DNA of 64,000 nt, from NCBI GenBank assembly GCA_946122785.1, contig CAMGYJ010000007.1, positions 7,208,909 to 7,272,908 of the forward strand, read 5' to 3'. Position numbers and translations under genes: made by a program. The stretch's first letter is position 1; every line of letters begins with the position of its first letter. The notes under the pieces were generated by a model that was not told the origin of the DNA, made no database searches, and was given only the letters and a program-made list of their open reading frames with translations. Positions 10,941 through 23,030 of this stretch are shown piece after piece. Origin of the DNA: Linum tenue (Eukaryota; Streptophyta; Magnoliopsida; Malpighiales; Linaceae).

Positions 10941-11381
10941 TAGGGGTGGCTATTTGGACCGGGACCGGATTAAAAACCGGAAACCGGACCGTATAACCCG
11001 GACCGAGACCGGACCGGGACCGGATAGTAAACAATCCAATCCAATCTTTGGGCTTAGATTTGAGGTAAAAAACCGGATAAAGACCGGATAAGAGAGCTCA
11101 ACACCCAAAACTTAAGGGTAATTTGCATAAACGGTCACAAACCTTTGCACTTAGTACAAAACTTAACCAACTGCTCACCCTTTAAGGCTTTAGGCCACTC
11201 AAATCCCACAATCTCAATGTAAAATCAAGACCGAATCGGGACCGGACCGGATCAAAACCGGACCGGATCAAGACCGGACTGTATCCAATCCAATCTTCGG
11301 TCCTTATATTTTCAAAAAGACCGGACTGGACCGGATCAATTTGGGCCAATTTAACCGGACCGGACCGTATAGCCACCCCTA
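10941..11381. mobile_element. hAT MITE (ACCGGA-word family)
   Basis: Perfect 12-bp ends TAGGGGTGGCTA / TAGCCACCCCTA and an exact 8-bp duplication ATATATAC (10933-10940, 11382-11389). Both subterminal regions are made of reiterated GGACCGGATC-type words; the centre has no ORF of note. Confidence 0.93.
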
Positions 11382-11606
11382 ATATATACCATGGTGGATT
11401 GGTGGTACTTGGCACTACATGAGATCATACCACATGGTACGGAAGTGTCCCATCATGATATAAATGTAACATATTGTAAATTCGTTGAAGTACATGATAG
11501 TAGAAATATACGAACTCTCATTTACCACATTAATCATTGTGTACCACTAGTTAGTAGTTACCACCAATATATCAGGGTGGTATATGAAGTGGTACGTTAT
11601 AGTCCT

Positions 11607-12066
11607 TAGTGATGGTAATTTGAACCCCCTGCAAGTATTACCCGACTTGACCCGCGATGGGGGTGTATTACCCGACCCGCAGTAGCGTGGGGCGGGGTAT
11701 GTGTATCTATTTCCGAACCGCCCTGCGCCGCCCCGCCCGTTCTTGGCCCATTATACCTCAATTTTTACAATATCTATACATATTTCTACTATTTTGACTT
11801 TTCTTCAACTAGTTAGAGTCGATCTTTCAACTGGTTAGATTCAATTACCTATTCTATTATCATTATTTTTCATTTATAAAGAATTTTCCCCATCGTTTTA
11901 TCATAAAAATAAAAGTTGTGTATGTTTTTCTCAAATAACATGTAAGAGTTGGTCGAGCCGCTCCACCCCGTACCTGTGCGGGTTTTACCCGCCCTAACCT
12001 GTAGTAGCGTGGGGCGGGGCATGGGTATTGAGGTACCTGCCCCGTCCCGCCCCAATGCCATCACTA
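11607..12066. mobile_element. hAT MITE (GGGGCGGG-word family)
   Basis: Ends TAGTGATGG and CCATCACTA with an exact 8-bp duplication ATAGTCCT (11599-11606, 12067-12074). Subterminal regions contain TACCCGACCCGC and GTAGTAGCGTGGGGCGGGG-like words on both sides. A related copy lies at 56505-56970. Confidence 0.92.
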
Positions 12067-12460
12067 ATAGTCCTGTAGTTTTTCCCCATAAATTTGTGGG
12101 TCCAATAGATAAAGAAGATTTTGTTCCGTCTGTGAAAAAAAAAATCAGAATTCGAGTTAAAACGAATGTGTTACTGGGTGGTAACGAGTGGTATGATTTT
12201 TTTTTTGTCAAAATATATTGAAAATGGATCTCATTTTGTAAATCACATTCACCACGAACTCATTCCATTGTAAAAAAAAATTGAAATCCAAATTAAAACG
12301 AAGAAAATAAAAACCGATTAAAAACTAGAGAAGATAATAAAACCTTTAAATCACACCTCTTATAACTGAATTTTTTGAACTCACTCAAATTCAAAGATTA
12401 AATCATGAAAGGACGGGCTGTTAATGCCAAATTATCATTTATGAAATCTCATCATGGTCC

Positions 12461-12560
12461 AATTTGGAGGGCTGCGTTATAAAAACAAAAACAAAAAAAT
12501 AATTGGAGGGCTGCGTTATAAAAAAACAAAAAAAAAAAAATAATTGGAGGGCTGCGGACA
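12461..12560 (+). repeat. Three tandem copies of AATTGGAGGGCTGCG
   Basis: The word AATTGGAGGGCTGCG followed by A-rich filler occurs at about 12462, 12501 and 12542. The homologous sequence upstream of TPS1 (near 3790) has it once, so this local triplication arose after the gene duplication. Confidence 0.8.
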
Positions 12561-13374
12561 GGGATGCCAAATTGGCAATTGCTAACTGTTACGGTTGGTT
12601 GGCCGTTTCTTAAATTCAAACTTTTTATTAAATTTTTTTTTGGGTAAAACAGTCATTGAATTTTCGAAAATAAAATTCAACCCAACTTGATGGGTGTATG
12701 AGTACTCGTGGATTCAATATAAATAATTATACGTTATTTTTTCGAACATATACATGATAATATTTTAAAAACTTATGTCTCTATAAAGACTAATAATAGG
12801 TTTAATATTTTTCATAGAGATTAATAATATCAATTAATTAATTAATTAATCCATATTGTTTGGATTAGATACAAAACAAAGTCGTTTTGCTTTTTGGATG
12901 CTGGTTAGGTTTTGACGAAAGTCAATCCCGACCCAATCCGTTAATTAAAAAAAAAAAACTAGAACTCACACTCAAACCAGAACCAGTCAATACTGAATTT
13001 TTACCTATTTTCACTGGATGAGGCTGGTTGGGCAGGGTGAATTCAGGTTCTATAGACATCCTTATAAGCATCTACAATGGTATTGCATTATCAATTGCAA
13101 AATGAAATGACATGGGTGTTTGTAATTGTAAAACCAATTGCATATGAAAGTAAAAAAGGCCTAAATTTTTTGAATGTATATTATTTTTTAGTTTATTTAT
13201 CTATAATTTAAAAATGATATTTAATTATATATGCAAGTACAAATCCATTCCATTGATGTATGTATGTGAATGAAAGTGACATGAGGTGAATTGCTAAAAA
13301 ATCGAATTAGCAAGAAAGAGCACATATCAATTCCGTGGAAGCTCTAACTGTGAAGACATATGTGCAGTAGTGCC
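12561..13374. other. TPS2 upstream region
   Basis: Homologous to the TPS1 upstream region between about 3830 and 5215 once the MULE insertion there is removed. AT-rich, with a (TTAA)n stretch near 12835. No other element identified. Confidence 0.5.
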
Positions 13375-13383
13375 TATATAAAC
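13375..13383 (+). promoter_or_regulatory. TPS2 TATA box
   Basis: TATATAAAC, 92 bp before the TPS2 ATG, followed by AGGGGATGGCAATTGCTTC that corresponds to the TPS1 leader after its inserted element. Confidence 0.75.
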
Positions 13384-13466
13384 AGGGGATGGCAATTGCT
13401 TCTTCCTTCATCCATCCATCCTCCCTCTTCGAAATCTGCAAACAAGACAGCGATTTTGCTACTACC

Positions 13467-15987
13467 ATGGCAGCTAACGGGTCGACTAGCCCAGCCGCGC
13501 ATCAGCCCCGGACGGCGGAATTCCACCCAACTGTGTGGGGAGACTTCTTCATCACCCATGTCTTCCATTCTGAAGAGGTAACCAAACCAACTACTACACA
13601 TTTCGTTAGCTAGACCCAGAAGATATACATATTTTCACTGCTTAATTTCCTCTCTCTGTCTAAATATCGCACAGTCAGTCAGCAGCTGGAACCAGCAGAT
13701 TGAATCGCTAAAGCAAGATGTGACGATGATGCTATCCGCGACGTCAGACGGCAAACTGTCCCAGAAATTGAAACTAATTGATACGATCCAGCGGCTCGGA
13801 ATCGGATACCATTTCGAAACACAAATCGACGACCAACTCCGTCAAGTCTTCAACCTTCACCCAAACCTGTCAAACCGTTCTTCTGCAGAGGATCACGAGC
13901 TCTCCACCGTTGCGCTCCATTTCAAGCTGCTCCGTCGTCGCGGTTACAACGTGTCGAGCGACACGTTCGGAAAATTCCTCACGGCGGGTGTTGGCGGGAA
14001 GCAAATTTTTAAGAAAGAGCTGGGAGATGATGTCGAAGGGATGCTCTGTTTTCACGAAGCTGCACAACTGCGAGGGGCAGGGGAGGAGATGTTGGAAGAA
14101 GGTATTGAATTCACGGCGGCTGGGCTGAAGTCCAAGATGGAGGAGGCCGCTAAAGACGGGGATGATGATTGGGCCGGGGCCCGGTGGGAGCGGGTGGGTC
14201 GGGCCCTGAACGGGCCCAAGTGCATGCCGAGGCACGAACAGCTGCTCTACATCTCCTGCTACGAGCGAGAAGTTGGCGGCGGCCGCGACGATCCAACGGT
14301 GCTGCTCAGCCTGGCCAAGTTGAGTTGGAACGTGGTGCAGCACTTGTACCACCAAGAGCTTAGACATCTTACCAAGTACTTCCTCGTCCCCTCCTAAATT
14401 TCTATATATGATCTATTTGTTATTGTTATTGTTATTGCTATGGAGTATTGAGTTGTGCAAGAAACTATGAACTAACTAAGTAAGTAGCAATCATTTGAAC
14501 TCTATGTTTAGGTGGTGGATTGGACTGAACTTTGCGGCAAAGCTAAGCTTTGCTCGAGACAGATTGGTGGAGATTTACTATTGGGCTTTCGGAGCCATAT
14601 GGGAACCGAAATTTTCCCAAGCTAGATTGTTTATCACCAAAATTTTGGTTCTTGCGTCAGTAACTGATGACATATATGATGTGCAAGGCAATATTGACGA
14701 GCTGGAGTTATTCACAACTACTATTAAGAGGTGAAATTTATTTATCTTGCTGGTTATTTGCTGCTTAATCATCTAGTTTTTATGCTTCAACATCTCTTTC
14801 TTTTGATAAGCGATGATTTGTTGGTCTTTTAGATTTGAATTTAGAATGTGGTGAACATTATCATCCTCGTACTATTGCTAAATCATCTTCTTGAGGTTTC
14901 CTTTAACATTTATAGTCTTTACAAGTATATTCATCTTCTTTTTATTGACATTTTATTGACAGAGTGCATACTGACCAACTTGTTCATTCACATTCGTTCT
15001 TAATTAAATTTTATTATCTTCGGGATATAAAAAACAAACACATTGTTAGAGACTATGAACCAAACTGATCCTCATGGCATCATGCATGATTATAGATGGG
15101 ACACGAGCATGAAGGATCTCCCGTGTTACATGAAAGTGTTTTTTGAAGCGGTTATGGGTGTCGTTGACGAAATAGGCACAATTACTACTGCGGAAGGCAG
15201 GTCATACTGTTACGAGTATTTGAAACAAGCGGTAATGATCTAGTAGTTTTGTTTTATATTATAAACTTTCTAGACAAAATTCATGTACACAATCATATTA
15301 GAAAACAATATTAAGATAAAAGATGGCACAATTCAACAATTCTTACTCGTATTTGCATAATCGTCGCAGGAAAAGAATCTGACGAGGGCATACCTTGCAG
15401 AAGCAAGGTGGTATGCCAACAGGGAGGTGCCGAGTGTGGAGGATTATAGGCGCAACGGTGTATATTCATCTACCTACCACTTGCTTATATGTGCGTCCCT
15501 GTGTGGGATGGGTGAAAAGGCACCCGTGGAAGTGTTCGATTGGTTATTCCAGGACCCCAAAATTTTAGTTGATGTATCCGATCTCGGACGCCTAGGCAAC
15601 GACGTCGTTTCACATGAGGTACGTGCGTGATTACTCCAACAATTGTCGGTGGTTTGAACCATACCTTGAGATATAATGTTGGTGTGCATGCAGTTCGAGC
15701 AAGAAAGAGGACATGTCGCGTCATCAGTTGAATGTTACATGAACCAGTACGACGTGTCGAAAAATGAAGCAGTTGATGCATTGACGGAAATGATGGACAC
15801 CGACAGGAAGGATATAAACCAGGAGAGTCTCAATCTGCCTGAATTTGTGTCTGGCGAAGTGCTTTCCATGATCCTTGGTCTAGGACGGACGACGGATGTG
15901 ATATACCAGGATTATGATAGCTATACTTTGTCGGACACCGTCACCAAGGATGCACTCACTGATTTACTAGTCACTCCCATGTGCTGA
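13467..15987 (+). CDS. TPS: Terpene synthase 2 (TPS-a-like sesquiterpene synthase), 6 exons
   Basis: Exons: 13467-13577, 13675-14375, 14512-14730, 15096-15231, 15370-15618, 15694-15987, giving 569 residues in phase. It is the tandem paralogue of TPS1 with the same exon borders, including the fused second exon. RDR and DDIYD (about 323-327) are intact, and the second metal motif is NDVVSHEFE (about 466-474) with the canonical Glu. No plastid transit peptide is evident, so a cytosolic sesquiterpene cyclase acting on farnesyl diphosphate is the likely role. Its TATA box and leader are uninterrupted, making it the more conventional gene of the pair. A 130-bp tract in exon 2 is identical to TPS1. 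The product profile cannot be inferred from sequence. Confidence 0.92.
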
Positions 15988-16895
15988 TCTACTTATGTGT
16001 CCCCGTCAGTGGCAGAGCCACATTGTATCCACGAGGGGCTATAGGCCCACTCAACTTTGATGAATTTACTTGTAAAACTTGTATCAGAATTGCAAAACAT
16101 ACTGTATTTGGTAAGGCTCCAGCCCTCCTCTGTCCTCTCTAGTGTCCATGCTTAAGAACCCACAAATATAAATTTCTTGGCCGCCTCATTAAGGTTTTTG
16201 ACTTCACCACTTGTCCCTTATTAGGGTGCTACATAAAATCATTATGTAATGGTTAAAATGAGGGGATTTAAAATGTGCGAGTCATTAAGAATAAATGACG
16301 GAAAATGTTATTATCTGGTAAAAACATCTATACGGAATTATTTAAAAACGAGAATTTTCAATAATATCCATTAATGGTGTGGGAGACCCCAAAGTCTCAT
16401 GGATTTCAAATCCATCCATGTGAAGATTTGAAGCTCAAGAGATTTCAAACCCTTGTGATAATCCTGGTACTTGGCGACTGTGTTATTCTTACAGTTGGGC
16501 TTGATTCGCTTGCATTGTTATAGGTTAGTTTTGGATCTCATTTATGTGGGCCTGAACTGCATTAATCTTGTAGTCCCTTTGTTTCCCTCCATTGGGCTTC
16601 AACCCAAAATGTTTAAACCCTTTATCCACACACGCGCCACATTGTCTTTTTATTCACAGTTCACGCGCGACGAATGATTTAAGTGCGAAAATTATGGCGA
16701 CGTGGGCGGTGCTGGCTGGCTGGCCGGAATATGTTTCCGTTACACCTTCACCGCGTCGGCCCAGTAAGGGAACTCTCCCGAAGAAACTAGAACCCCAAAC
16801 AACCATCAATATTCCTATTTTACCCCCTGTCCGACTTGGAAACTGACACTCATCCCCCACCGTCCATCTCCCATCCAACGGCCACAATTTCTCCA
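15988..16895. other. TPS2 3' flank to HSC70-1 promoter
   Basis: No gene seen. Short similarity to the TPS1 3' flank near 16260; otherwise unique sequence becoming more GC-rich towards the HSC70 promoter. Confidence 0.5.
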
Positions 16896-16908
16896 GAACG
16901 TTCTCGAA
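16896..16908 (+). promoter_or_regulatory. Heat-shock element of HSC70-1
   Basis: GAACGTTCTCGAA is a perfect three-block GAAnnTTCnnGAA heat-shock element, about 45 bp upstream of the TATA box. HSC70-2 has the closely similar GAACCTTCTCGAA in the equivalent place. Confidence 0.8.
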
Positions 16909-16949
16909 CTCCCGCGCTATTCCGCCTTCCCCACTACGCTTCCCCGGCA

Positions 16950-16956
16950 TATAAAA
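16950..16956 (+). promoter_or_regulatory. HSC70-1 TATA box
   Basis: TATAAAA, 138 bp before the ATG, downstream of the heat-shock element. Confidence 0.7.
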
Positions 16957-17087
16957 CCTCCTCTCCTCTTCGCCGCAGTTCCTCAATATTGTTAGTACCT
17001 GAATCTAACAGAAGCCAAAAAAAAATCCGTCGAAAACCCTACGATCTCTCTACGTTTTGTTCGATTCTTTTTTCCTCCGGCGAAGAT

Positions 17088-19436
17088 ATGGCGAAAGGTG
17101 AAGGTCCTGCTATCGGTATCGACCTCGGTACCACGTACTCCTGCGTCGGAGTATGGCAGCACGACAGAGTGGAGATCATCGCCAACGATCAGGGCAACAG
17201 GACGACTCCGTCCTATGTTGCTTTCACCGACACCGAGCGGTTGATCGGCGACGCCGCTAAGAACCAGGTCGCCATGAACCCCACCAACACCGTCTTCGGT
17301 AAGCTCTTCCTTCTGAGCCGAATTCTCCTGCTGTTTCTCTATTCAATTGTTTGATTTTTTTGTGTTTTTCGGACGTCTAGGGTTCGTCGATCTGCTAGTT
17401 AGTTTCGTTCAACTGCTCTAGGGAAGTAAATATGATCTCCTGCGTCAAGTTGTTGTTACTCCTGCTGCCGTAGTCTGTAGATCGAATTTTGCATCTGAAA
17501 ATTTAGTTACCTGTAGGTGCAGAACTATAAATGGGCAATTGCATGGTAGGTGTTTTGGTTTAGGGGTTATGTGTCGCTGTTTAGCTCTCTTCTCAATTTG
17601 GCATGATGTTGGTGATTTGGTTAGGGTTTAGTGTGGTAAATGGTGAAACTTCGCGGATTGCTTACTGTTTTGTGGTAATTTTGGGCGACAGATGCGAAGA
17701 GGTTGATTGGGAGGAGGATCAGCGACCCCTCTGTCCAGAGCGACATGAAGCTATGGCCTTTCAAGGTGATCCCTGGTCCTGCGGAGAAGCCCATGATTGT
17801 GGTCAATTACAAAGGTGAAGAGAAGACCTTCGCTGCAGAAGAGATCTCTTCCATGGTGCTTATTAAGATGCGGGAGATTGCTGAGGCGTATCTAGGTACC
17901 ACCATTAAGAATGCTGTCGTGACAGTTCCTGCTTACTTCAATGATTCCCAGAGGCAGGCTACCAAGGATGCAGGAGTCATTGCTGGCCTCAATGTTATGC
18001 GAATCATCAATGAGCCTACTGCTGCTGCTATTGCCTATGGTCTTGACAAGAAGGCTACGAGTGTTGGGGAGAAGAATGTTCTGATCTTTGACCTTGGTGG
18101 TGGTACTTTTGATGTTTCCTTGCTGACCATCGAGGAGGGTATCTTTGAAGTGAAGGCGACTGCGGGAGACACTCACCTTGGTGGTGAGGATTTTGACAAC
18201 AGATTGGTGAATCATTTTGTTCAGGAGTTTAAGAGGAAGAACAAGAAGGATATCAGCGGGAACCCAAGGGCCCTCAGGAGGTTGAGGACTGCTTGCGAGA
18301 GGGCGAAGAGAACCCTTTCATCCACTGCCCAGACCACCATCGAGATTGACTCTCTATATGAGGGTATTGATTTCTACTCCACCATCACCCGTGCCAGATT
18401 CGAGGAGCTCAACATGGATCTCTTCAGGAAGTGCATGGAGCCAGTGGAGAAGTGTTTGAGGGACGCCAAGATGGACAAGAGCGCCATTCATGATGTCGTT
18501 CTCGTCGGTGGATCCACCAGGATTCCCAAGGTGCAGCAGTTGCTTCAGGACTTCTTCAACGGGAAGGAGCTCTGCAAAAGCATCAACCCTGACGAGGCTG
18601 TTGCTTATGGTGCAGCAGTGCAAGCTGCCATCTTGAGCGGTGAAGGCAACGAGAAGGTGCAGGATCTTCTTCTGTTGGATGTCACTCCTCTTTCTCTCGG
18701 GCTCGAGACTGCTGGTGGTGTCATGACTGTTTTGATCCCGAGGAACACCACCATCCCAACAAAGAAGGAACAAGTCTTCTCTACTTACTCCGACAACCAA
18801 CCCGGTGTGTTGATCCAGGTCTTTGAGGGTGAGAGGGCCAGAACCAAGGACAACAACTTGCTCGGCAAGTTCGAGCTGTCTGGCATCCCCCCTGCCCCAA
18901 GAGGAGTACCCCAAATCACCGTCTGCTTCGACATCGACGCCAACGGTATCCTGAACGTCTCGGCCGAGGACAAGACCACGGGGCAGAAGAACAAGATCAC
19001 CATCACCAACGACAAGGGGAGGTTGTCCAAGGACGAGATTGAGAAGATGGTTCAGGAGGCGGAGAAGTACAAGTCCGAAGACGAAGAGCACAAGAAGAAG
19101 GTGGAGGCCAAGAACGCCTTGGAGAACTACGCTTACAACATGAGGAACACCGTCAAGGACGAGAAGATCGCTGCCAAGCTCGACGCTGCCGACAAGAGCA
19201 AGATCGAGGATGCCATCGACAAGGCCATCCAGTGGCTGGACAACAACCAGCTGGCGGAGACTGACGAGTTTGAGGACAAGATGAAGGAGCTCGAAGGCAT
19301 CTGCAACCCGATCATTGCCAAGATGTACTCTGCAGGTGGCGGCCCTGGCATGCCTGGTGGTGGCATGGACGAGGATGATGATGTTCCGGCTTCCGGTGGC
19401 AGTGGAGCTGGCCCTAAGATTGAAGAAGTGGACTAA
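17088..19436 (+). CDS. HSC70: Cytosolic HSC70-1 (heat shock 70 kDa chaperone)
   Basis: Two exons, 17088-17298 and 17692-19436, splice after the first base of an Asp codon to give 651 residues, the normal length for plant cytosolic HSC70. The ATPase domain shows [15 protein letters not shown] near the start, [14 protein letters not shown] near 200 and [14 protein letters not shown] near 340. The linker and peptide-binding domain follow ([14 protein letters not shown]), then a Gly/Met/Pro-rich tail ending in EEVD, which binds TPR co-chaperones and marks the cytosolic/nuclear form. The single intron after about 70 residues is the usual plant position. A heat-shock element and TATA box precede it, so basal plus heat-inducible expression is likely. 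It converges with the HSP20-like gene at 20599-22122 and is mirrored by HSC70-2. Confidence 0.97.
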
Positions 19437-20598
19437 GTTGATTCGGTTTTATAGTTGTTGGAGACGATGGTAGTGGATGTTTGGACTGTGCCTTTTTTTT
19501 TCTGGTTTAATTTGCTCTATTGTCTGTTGGTCGGGATGCAAGCTTATGGCTTGCTTGTTTTGTTTTTTATGCAATTTAAGTAGTACATTTGTCATTCTCA
19601 TTTCGGCATTCTTGATCTGGCCACTTCAAGATTAACTTTTCTCTCTAATTTCGATAATATATGCAAAACCCTTGCAATCGGCTGGGAAATGGAGAAATGG
19701 AATCCATCGAACCAGCAAAGTCATTCCGGCTAAAATCAGACCGCTTAAATCAGAGCAAAAACACAGTAGCGCAAACTGATGCGAACAGTAGTACAAACTT
19801 GTTTTTAGAAAAACAACGGTAGCCGTTGCCCGAGGAAGAACAACGTTAAGTCATGAAGTCGTCAAATGGTGAAGTTGAATAGCCTGTAATTCCTGGACCA
19901 CGTTTAAGCCGCAGATAGAGACAACCATGTCTCAGTGTTGAAGCGCGCAGCTTTGAAACGGAACTGTCGCAAACCAACGGCCATAACACAAATGTGGTTG
20001 TAGATGAAAATACTTCGGATGTCATGGAGTATGCGGCCAAGGGCACTCCATTGAGGACTGGTTTTCGAACAAGAGCACTCCATTGGGGATGCGCCCAAGC
20101 TGAAAGCAGAGCTGGAGACATGCTTTGATTGTCGTCAGAAGAATGAAAACTCAGCAACTCACTGGATTGGCTAGACTCTAGAGTACGAGAAGGAACTGGT
20201 TATACAACTGACGCAGTCGGATATGCTATATAGTCTATCCCTGAAACAAATTTACACAGCTATATAGCAACAGGAAAGTTGAATGATGCAAGAGCTAACA
20301 CCGACAGTTATTGCAGTTTTCTATTCATTCCTTCCCTTTGGGAAATGGAAGATGCTCCCTGTGTATTGCGACAATGAAACACCAGCTAAATTACCCACCA
20401 ATTATAGAAACATAGAGGATTCATGTATCAATCTACAGACTGGAACCCAGGAAAAAAGGACGAAAGGAAAACGGAAAAGAGCAACGATAATACGCTAGAA
20501 CAAAAGTGCCAAATACTATTTGTATGAATTCTCCCCTTACAGTAAACAGAAGAACCCACCGACAAATTCTAGCATTCCCCCCACCAGTCCAGAGAGCT
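19437..20598. other. Shared 3' region between HSC70-1 and HSP20-like 1
   Basis: Convergent 3' UTRs and about 1 kb without an ORF that I would call a gene. No repeat or RNA gene recognised. Confidence 0.5.
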
Positions 20599-22122
20599 TC
20601 AACCTGATGTTTCCTTCAAGTCGATGAAGGATCGCTCGCTCAAAGGAGAAGGGCGAAGACACACACGGACCTCATGTTCCTCTGGCCCCACGCGATGTTT
20701 AGGCACAATGATCTCCAGCATCGTCCCCGTCTCATCGCGATAGGCTTCTAGTTTAGCATCTTCAGGAATGCGGTTCGGGAGGGGAATCTCCCTTACGAAC
20801 TCCCCAGGTGGGCAGTGCTCCGGAGTTGGATCTGTCAGTTTAAACGTCCTATCATGCCGTTTAATAAATGGCATGCGTGCAGTACTTACACAAGATATCT
20901 TCACTATTCCGTGACTGTTGGTGTTCCTCCAGGTGACTTTCACCCTTTCCAGGTCTGCAAAGGGCAAGCTGACAACGATCAAGAATGCTTCTTCGTCTTC
21001 GTATATGGTTTTTGCGGCCGTAACAGGACCATAGACATTTTTCATCACCCCGCTGAAGTCGTTGAGCCATGCTGGTTCAGTCGGATGGATGTTCATGTCT
21101 ACCCTCTCGAGATGAGCATTACTGTTATGCAAACAGTCATCCTCATTTGCATGAGGTGAATAGTCTTTCTTCCTTTTATTATTGCAAATCGGAGAGAGGT
21201 CCATCACTTCACCACTATGGTCAGAAGTCTGAGAAGAAAGATTCAAGCCAGTACCATTAAGCAATTTTCTTGGATGGAAATGCCCATTAATCTTCAATGG
21301 CAGAGGGGGACGCTCGAGCTCAAACTCTGTATTGGGTAGTGTCCTCCAAGACCCAAAGTCACTTGCTTCAGGAGGGATGGAGAAATTTATGTCACGCCCC
21401 GTGAGCTCTACCCACCTTTTCCTTTCTTCCTCTTCAAGATTCGTGAGATTTGGTGTGCGCACAACTTCGATACCATGAAGGCACTGCGGGTTAGACAGAC
21501 CCCTGTAATGCTTCCTCTGCATCCTGTGAGACCGGACAAAGCCCTTGTCAACACTGAATGGAAATGGGCGCTCCCCTTGACGCGAGTGCCCATTCATGTA
21601 ACTCCGCAACTGCATCTTACCCAAAGCATTGTCAGGCCTATCCTTGAAAACCCACATGTACATATTTTCCATATCGTGCTGCACCAAGAATGCATCGAGG
21701 TAGAGATCTGACTTCTCATACCCAGAGACGCCATTGCTATCCTTTATTATCTTGGACTTTGACTTCTCATTCAAAACTGGCTTGAAATAGAAGGTAAAGA
21801 AGAACCAAGCGCCCCAAATACTGTCGAGCCTCTTTGTACATTTCTTCGAAGCTTTGGGCACAGTGACGGTAGTCTCAACCTCATAAACTGGAGGAGGATG
21901 ACCCAGATCCAAGATGTCACATGAATCATTCCAATTCAGGAGAGAAGGGGAAGGTGGCTCAGATGATACTGGAAGATTGATATCAGGTGGCCTTGATAGA
22001 ATCAAAGGCCGATTCAGCTCTCTCTCCAATTCATCGTGGGTTAAGGAACCAGAATCCATTGACAAAAGTGTAGAAGGGTGATAATTCTCCATAGACAATG
22101 TCGTTATGAGAGCTTCCCCCAT
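20599..22122 (-). CDS. HSP20-like (alpha-crystallin-domain) protein 1, possible IDM2/IDM3 relative
   Basis: An uninterrupted 507-residue frame. The C-terminal part (about 370-480) reads like an alpha-crystallin/HSP20 fold: YEDEEAFLIVVSLPFADLE, VKISCVSTARMPFI, then FVREIPLPNRIPEDAKLEAY and LEIIVPKHR, the last close to the closing strands of small heat-shock proteins. The N-terminal two thirds is plant specific, with FFFTFYFKPVLNEKSKSK and several conserved basic stretches. In Arabidopsis such proteins include the INCREASED DNA METHYLATION family and uncharacterised relatives; I cannot tell which branch this is. The 5' UTR has an intron with its donor at 22898 (exon to about 22990). A TTTAAA box near 23015-23020 is conserved in the duplicate. 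It lies tail to tail with HSC70-1. Confidence 0.85.
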   Translation of the reverse strand: MGEALITTLSMENYHPSTLLSMDSGSLTHDELERELNRPLILSRPPDINLPVSSEPPSPSLLNWNDSCDILDLGHPPPVYEVETTVTVPKASKKCTKRLDSIWGAWFFFTFYFKPVLNEKSKSKIIKDSNGVSGYEKSDLYLDAFLVQHDMENMYMWVFKDRPDNALGKMQLRSYMNGHSRQGERPFPFSVDKGFVRSHRMQRKHYRGLSNPQCLHGIEVVRTPNLTNLEEEERKRWVELTGRDINFSIPPEASDFGSWRTLPNTEFELERPPLPLKINGHFHPRKLLNGTGLNLSSQTSDHSGEVMDLSPICNNKRKKDYSPHANEDDCLHNSNAHLERVDMNIHPTEPAWLNDFSGVMKNVYGPVTAAKTIYEDEEAFLIVVSLPFADLERVKVTWRNTNSHGIVKISCVSTARMPFIKRHDRTFKLTDPTPEHCPPGEFVREIPLPNRIPEDAKLEAYRDETGTMLEIIVPKHRVGPEEHEVRVCLRPSPLSERSFIDLKETSG

Positions 22123-23030
22123 TTCTCTCTTCTCTTTGTTTCCAATTTTTCCTTTTTGAGGGCCTTGATTCTTAAAATCCCAGGACCACGTCAGAAGGTC
22201 ACTGACATCTTTACAAAATCAGATGCGACCCACAAAAACAAAGCCCTCAATCAGTCAACGAACCCAAACAAGCAGCTTATCAACCTCTTCATGGTTTCAA
22301 ATACCCACAACTTCCCCAGCTCATATGGGAATTCAAAAACCAGAAGAAAACAACATCAAGTACATCAAGAACCTAGCCAGGAACAAGCCAAAGAGAAACA
22401 AAGATCAGATAAAGAATCCACGAAAACATTAACTGAACAGCTAAAATTGTAGCCATGGCACATTCTTGTGAAGCAACAGAACATCAGCTCTGCTCAGACA
22501 ATATGAAAAACTCTCCAGCAGGCAATCAGCTGGCTCAGACCACAGTAGATTATGAATTCCAAGATAACCCAAAAACATAAACCCAAGCTACCAGTCTCAT
22601 TCTTGTTCACAGGGAAAAATAATACATTATGTCCAAAGCTACAAACTTTGGAGAGATAGAAAACCCAGAAGGCCATTCGATTAACTGAGTAAACAATCAG
22701 AGAGCAAGCACACCAAAATCAAGCGGTGGAGGGACAACCAACAGCATATTAACATATCACCTAGAGTCCAATCAGGGAAACGCTCCAAGAATACGGCAAA
22801 AAAAAAAAAAAGGAGTGGCAAAGAGATTCGGAAACCAATCTAATCAACCCAAACCCTAAAAGCCTGAAAAGGGTAATCGCCAGAGATTCGAGAATTACCT
22901 AAAGGAGGGAGCTTGAAATCCGCCGAGCACAGAGACCTGAACATTCGATCCCCAATTTGTGAGAGAGAGAGAAAGAGAAAGGGAAGAAGGAAGGGAAGAG
23001 GAAAACGGAAGGTGTTTAAAGAGACGGACA
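22123..23030 (-). other. 5' UTR, UTR intron and core promoter of HSP20-like 1
   Basis: On the minus strand a leader exon ends CCTCCTTTAG followed by a GTAATTCTCG donor. The duplicate at 28327 has the same junction. The intron runs towards the ATG, but its acceptor is not certain. The stretch GTCTCTTTAAACA upstream is shared by both copies and is the probable core promoter. Confidence 0.65.

Larger units (their letters stand above)
9960..12345. repeat. Interlocked long inverted repeats
   Basis: Two inverted-repeat pairs overlap. Pair A: 9965-10080 with 10720-10815 (contains CACTTTGATATAT and its complement). Pair B: about 10200-10620 with about 11480-12345 (contains TTACAAAATGAGATC and a diverged complement), the second arm being interrupted by a hAT element. 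Left arms of A and B both contain CGTTTTAA..AATTTTTTTGCACAG, so they belong to one family. Inside are many TACCATATGGTA-like palindromes. No target duplication was found and no coding sequence is visible. Confidence 0.65.

Noticed and set aside
6839..15987. Terpene biosynthetic gene cluster
   Set aside because: Only two tandem synthases; neighbours (ATL, HSC70, HSP20-like) are not pathway enzymes.
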